Assembly (NCBI GenBank): GCA_009774055.1
Contig: VSNB01000120.1
Coordinates: forward strand, 1 to 9,362
Direction of reading: 5' to 3'
DNA from: Clostridiales bacterium
GTDB lineage: Bacteria; Bacillota; Clostridia; Oscillospirales; Oscillospiraceae
Length of the DNA: 9,362 nt
Within the stretch, counting starts at the first letter, position 1. Each line of letters starts with the position of its first letter. Below the pieces are notes generated by a model. It had not been told where the DNA came from. It did not search any database and saw only the letters and a list, made by a program, of their open reading frames with translations. Both the position numbers and the translations under genes were made by a program. This document shows positions 6,542 through 9,362 of this stretch, in pieces.

Positions 6542-7615
6542 TTATGCTTTGGGCTCCTCGTCCCGGTCCAGCTTCAGCACGTAGACCAGCACCTCCGCCA
6601 CGGGTCCGTAGAACTCCATGGGGATCATCCGGTCCAACTCCGCATCAGCGTACAGGCTCCGGGCCAGGGGTACGTTTTCTACGATGGCCACGCCGTTTTC
6701 CTCGGCCACCGACACGATGCGCAGCGCCAGCTCGTCGAGGCCCTTGGCCACCACCACCGGCGCATCGTCCTTGTCGGGCTTATACCGCAGGGCCACGGCC
6801 ACGTGGGTCGGGTTACGGATGACCACGTCTGCCTTGGGCACCTGCTGCATCATGCGCTGCTGGGCCCGCTGGCGCTGGATCTGCTTGATCTTCCCCTTCA
6901 CCTGGGGATCGCCTTCGGTTTGCTTGTACTCCTCCTTGACCTCCTGCTTGGACATCTTCAGCTGCCGCTCGTAGTCCCACCACTGGTAGAGGTAGTCCGC
7001 TCCGGCCAGCACCGTGAAGGCAATGACCACCTGGAGAATCAGGGACAGAATGTCGTCAAAGAGGATGCCGCAGGCCTGACTGATCTCCATATCCAGAAAA
7101 CGGGAGAAACCCAGGACCACGGTCTGGAAGTAATTGTAAATAAGGTAGAGCAGGATGGTGATCTTCAACAGCCCCTTGAGGGCCTCCACCACACTGCGCA
7201 AGGAAAACAGCCGCTTGAACCCCTGGAGGGGGCTGATACGGTTGAACTTAGGCTTGAGGGACTCCGCGGAAACCAGCAGTTTGGTCTGGGCGAAGGTGGC
7301 CGACACCGCCAGCACCGCCGTGACCCCCAGAAAGGGGCCTGCCACAACAATGACAGTCATGATGCATTTCATCAGCAGGGGCCTCAGAATGCTCGGCATA
7401 GCGGCGGGAACCGTTTCCTGGATATAGCCGAAGCAGGTGCGAAACAAGCCGTCCGCCTGTTCCGGCACCACGCCGCTCATGACCTTCAGCATCGCCATGC
7501 TGCCCAGGAGGGTGGCGACGGCCACCACATCCTTGCTCATCATGACGTTACCTTTTTTTCGTTCGTCCCTTCGCTTTTTGGGTGTTGCTTTTTCGGTTTT
7601 GGAATCGCCGGCCAC
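6542..7615 (-). CDS. flhB: FlhB, flagellar export gate and substrate-specificity switch
   Basis: FlhB sits in the export gate and, after autocleavage, switches export from rod/hook proteins to filament proteins. The 357-residue product matches the family length. It starts with the typical charged segment (SKTEKATPKKRRDERKKG, 5-22), followed by four hydrophobic regions between about 30 and 210. The basic cytoplasmic linker (QEVKEEYKQTEGDPQVKGKIKQ region, about 224-245) leads to the self-cleaving NPTH motif at N268-P269-T270-H271 (ADVVIRNPTHVAVALRY). All motif residues are intact. The start is GTG at 7615-7613 with an AAAGGGGGG Shine-Dalgarno upstream, and an in-frame stop a few codons earlier excludes a longer product. 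FliR and FlhB are separate here, 53 bases apart, unlike the FliR-FlhB fusion known in some Clostridia. A GC-rich hairpin may cover the ribosome binding site. Confidence 0.98.
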   Translation of the reverse strand: MAGDSKTEKATPKKRRDERKKGNVMMSKDVVAVATLLGSMAMLKVMSGVVPEQADGLFRTCFGYIQETVPAAMPSILRPLLMKCIMTVIVVAGPFLGVTAVLAVSATFAQTKLLVSAESLKPKFNRISPLQGFKRLFSLRSVVEALKGLLKITILLYLIYNYFQTVVLGFSRFLDMEISQACGILFDDILSLILQVVIAFTVLAGADYLYQWWDYERQLKMSKQEVKEEYKQTEGDPQVKGKIKQIQRQRAQQRMMQQVPKADVVIRNPTHVAVALRYKPDKDDAPVVVAKGLDELALRIVSVAEENGVAIVENVPLARSLYADAELDRMIPMEFYGPVAEVLVYVLKLDRDEEPKA

Positions 7616-7620
7616 CGTCT

Positions 7621-7665
7621 GTCCCCCCTTTCCTCAGCCGCGCCGGGCCGCCCGCCGCAGGGGAC
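7621..7665 (-). promoter_or_regulatory. Possible hairpin masking the flhB ribosome binding site
   Basis: On the minus strand GTCCCC (7665-7660), just after the fliR stop, can pair with GGGGAC (7626-7621), the 3' part of the flhB Shine-Dalgarno tract AAAGGGGGGAC. The 33 bases between are extremely GC-rich and can fold locally (CGGG/CCCG). If it forms, it would limit flhB initiation from the GTG codon. It may be incidental to the GC content. Confidence 0.3.
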
Positions 7666-7668
7666 CCG

Positions 7669-8430
7669 CTATCCCATCTCCAGCAGCACGCGCTGGATCT
7701 GGAGAAGCATTTCATTCTCCGCCGCCAGCAGATACTCGCTGAATGGCGCAAGCAGGAGCAGCAGCAGGGTCAGTCCGATGATGACCTTCAGCTCGATATT
7801 GATGGCAAACACGTTGATCTGGGGGATGACCTTCATGAGGATTCCCATGCCCACCTGTCCCAACAGCTCCGCCGCCAGAATGGGCATGCACAGCTTGATG
7901 CCCATAACGGTACAGCTGATGAACAGCTCCAGAATCGCCTGGTACACATCCGGACCGAAGCCCGCCTGCCCGTAGGGCACCACCCGCCCCGAGGCCATGA
8001 AGATCCTCAGCAGGGTGTAGTGCCCGTTCCCTGCAAAGAACAGCAGCATCATCAGGATATTCAGCAGCGAGGCCGTCACCGTGGTGGAGGTCTGGCTGCT
8101 GGGGTCGTAGGTCCGCCCCATGCTCATGCCCATCTGGATGTCGATGGTTTCACCCCCCAGCAGGGGGATGTAGAAAAACAGGTTGATCACCATCCCCAGC
8201 AGGTAGCCCATCGCCAGCTCCAGAAGCAGCAGGACTCCCAGCTCCAGAATGCTCTCCGGCACCGCAGGGCGGTAGGTGGTCACGGGAAACACCGTAATGC
8301 TCAGCAGGAGCACCAGCCCGCTCTTGACAATGCCGGGCACATTCTGCCGCCCGAAGATGGGATTGAACAGGACGAACCCGCTCATCCGGGACAGGATCAG
8401 GAAAAACAGGTTCACTTGCGCCCAGTCCAC
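7669..8430 (-). CDS. fliR: FliR, flagellar type III export channel protein
   Basis: FliR joins FliP and FliQ in the membrane-embedded export channel at the base of the flagellum. The 253-residue product is of normal length and strongly hydrophobic, with about six membrane segments. Family hallmarks visible are SRMSGFVLFNPIFGRQNVP near 14-32, the ELAMGYLLGMVINLFF segment near 71-86, GGETIDIQMGMSMG near 92-105 and the FAGNGHYTLLRIF segment near 131-143. The start is GTG at 8430-8428 with a strong AGGAGG 7 bases upstream that overlaps the fliQ stop codon, which suggests coupled translation. The protein ends in LLEMG before the TAG at 7671-7669. No fusion to FlhB is seen. Confidence 0.97.
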   Translation of the reverse strand: MDWAQVNLFFLILSRMSGFVLFNPIFGRQNVPGIVKSGLVLLLSITVFPVTTYRPAVPESILELGVLLLLELAMGYLLGMVINLFFYIPLLGGETIDIQMGMSMGRTYDPSSQTSTTVTASLLNILMMLLFFAGNGHYTLLRIFMASGRVVPYGQAGFGPDVYQAILELFISCTVMGIKLCMPILAAELLGQVGMGILMKVIPQINVFAINIELKVIIGLTLLLLLLAPFSEYLLAAENEMLLQIQRVLLEMG

Positions 8431-8437
8431 GCCGCCG

Positions 8438-8443
8438 CCTCCT
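8438..8443 (-). promoter_or_regulatory. Strong ribosome binding site for fliR overlapping the fliQ stop
   Basis: AGGAGG on the minus strand lies 7 bases before the fliR GTG and shares bases with the fliQ TAG at 8444-8442. It supports the GTG start, since no ATG lies at suitable spacing. Confidence 0.8.
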
Positions 8444-8702
8444 AACCTGTCATCAGCCCGAAGAGGGTCCGGGCGTAGTCCAGCAGCGTCTCCATCATCC
8501 AGCTGCCGCCGATCAGCAGCACCAGTATCACCACCGTCAGCTTGAAAATGAAAGACAGCGTCTGCTCATGGATCTGGGTCACCGCCTGGAAAATCGCCAG
8601 CAGCACGCCCACCGCCATACTCAGCAGCAGCATGGGCGCACAGAGCTTGATGACTACCCAGACGCCCTCCCGCAGGACCTCGGCTACCATTGCGGTATCC
8701 AT
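8442..8702 (-). CDS. fliQ: FliQ, flagellar type III export channel protein
   Basis: FliQ is a small subunit wrapped around the FliP/FliR channel. The 86-residue product has two membrane segments (about 14-40 and 52-70), joined by the highly conserved loop FQAVTQIHEQTLSFIFK (about 38-54). The family usually has Pro where this protein has Phe just before that final Lys (SFIPK in many homologues), a small departure. The ATG at 8702-8700 has GGAGG 9 bases upstream and starts 16 bases after the fliP stop. Length and order between fliP and fliR confirm the call. Confidence 0.97.
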   Translation of the reverse strand: MDTAMVAEVLREGVWVVIKLCAPMLLLSMAVGVLLAIFQAVTQIHEQTLSFIFKLTVVILVLLIGGSWMMETLLDYARTLFGLMTG

Positions 8703-8718
8703 TTTTCGCCGCCTCCTC

Positions 8719-9362
8719 TCATTTTACCGTCCGAATCAGGGTGGAGAACAGCAGCTGCCAGCCGTCCAGCATGATAAACAGCAAAATCTTGAAGGGCGTG
8801 GAAATCATGGACGGGGGCAGCATAATCATGCCCATACTCATCAGGGTGGACGATACGATCACGTCGATGAGCATAAAGGGGATATACACCAGAAAGCCGA
8901 TCCAGAAGGCGGCCTTCAGCTCAGAGGCCACAAAGGCCGGGACGATCACCGTGATGGGCAGATTCACCGACTGGTCCAGCTCCTCCTCCGTAGCAGGAGG
9001 CGTCTCGCCGGCCATATTGCAGAACAGCTCCAGGCTGGCGGGCTCCGTGTTGCGCAGCATGAACTCCTTCAGCGGCACCTGGGCCCGGTTGAAAAACTCC
9101 TCCTGCCCGATGGTACCGGCCACATAGGGGTCGTAAGCGGTGGTCTTGATCTCGTTCATAGCCGGGGTCATGGTAAACAGGGTCAGAATCAGGGCCATGC
9201 CCACCAGCACCATATTGGGCGGGGTCTGCTGGGTGCCCATGGCGGTGCGCAGGAAGGAGAAGGATATGACGTACCGGGTAAAGGAGGTCATCATGACCAC
9301 CAGCGTCGGCAGCAGGGCAATGATAACACTCAGCAGCGTAATGTCCAGGGCCTGGACGCTGG
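8719..9362 (-). CDS. fliP: FliP, flagellar type III export channel protein, 5' end cut off by window edge
   Basis: FliP forms the core of the export channel with FliQ and FliR. The visible 213 codons stay open to the window edge. A GTG at 9300-9298 could be mistaken for a start, but the 20 codons before it (ending in IIALLPTL) continue the conserved first membrane segment, so the gene extends beyond the window. Hallmarks are MMTSFTRYVISFSFLRTAMGTQQTPPN, then the acidic periplasmic part ending in LPITVIVPAFVASELKAAFWIGF, VYIPFMLIDVIVSSTLMSMGM and LPPSMISTPFKILLF. The missing N-terminus should include the signal peptide usual for FliP. It leads the fliP-fliQ-fliR-flhB-flhA series. Confidence 0.97.
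   Translation of the reverse strand, partial: SVQALDITLLSVIIALLPTLVVMMTSFTRYVISFSFLRTAMGTQQTPPNMVLVGMALILTLFTMTPAMNEIKTTAYDPYVAGTIGQEEFFNRAQVPLKEFMLRNTEPASLELFCNMAGETPPATEEELDQSVNLPITVIVPAFVASELKAAFWIGFLVYIPFMLIDVIVSSTLMSMGMIMLPPSMISTPFKILLFIMLDGWQLLFSTLIRTVK

Noticed and set aside
4867..7975. Very long plus-strand open frames (about 651 and 673 codons) opposite flhA and flhB
   Set aside because: They lie antisense to genes with clear family motifs, are rich in His/Gln/Gly/Arg as expected of reverse frames of GC-rich genes, show no recognisable domain, and have no convincing ribosome binding sites.
8719..9300. Complete fliP beginning at the GTG at 9300
   Set aside because: The frame stays open to the window edge and the upstream codons encode the conserved preceding membrane residues, so this is a 5'-truncated gene rather than a short one.

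Overview
The whole window is one stretch of a flagellar/chemotaxis operon. Every supported gene lies on the minus strand, so transcription runs from position 9362 down to 1. In transcription order it reads fliP (5' end cut off by the window edge), fliQ, fliR, flhB, flhA, a FliA/SigD-type sigma factor, two FlgF/FlgG-type rod genes, cheC, cheD and cheV (3' end cut off). Genes are tightly packed: two adjacent pairs share an ATGA overlap (flhA/sigma and cheC/cheD), and the widest gap is about 85 bases (flhB-flhA).

Organism: the gene set and protein types point to a motile Gram-positive bacterium of the Firmicutes/Clostridia. The pointers are CheC plus CheD plus CheV, a SigD-like sigma factor in the export-gene operon, and paired FlhO/FlhP-like rod proteins. 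The DNA is GC-rich (roughly 60% by eye, with strong G/C at third codon positions), which would fit the higher-GC gut Clostridia such as Oscillospiraceae. That placement is inference and no species is claimed.

Layout: positions 9362-4354 encode the core of the flagellar type III export gate, FliP-FliQ-FliR (channel), FlhB (substrate-specificity switch) and FlhA (export motor/docking ring). Positions 4357-3539 encode the sigma factor that switches on late flagellar and chemotaxis genes. Positions 3510-1930 encode two rod/hook-family proteins that are themselves substrates of that export gate. Positions 1914-1 encode CheC (CheY-P phosphatase), CheD (receptor glutamine deamidase, CheC partner) and CheV (CheW-receiver fusion), the adaptation arm of chemotaxis. 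One transcript would thus couple export-gate assembly, late-gene control, rod building and signal adaptation.

Main oddities: flhA runs straight into the sigma gene with no flhF/flhG between them; one CheC active site carries Ser where the family has Asn; an 8-base G tract sits at codons 3-5 of the sigma gene; hairpins occur in the flhB-flhA and fliR-flhB gaps; the second rod protein carries an acidic, proline-rich segment. I see no mobile element, CRISPR array, tRNA/rRNA or clear terminator, and no plus-strand gene. This looks like a conserved housekeeping motility locus with a few lineage-specific twists rather than a new system.
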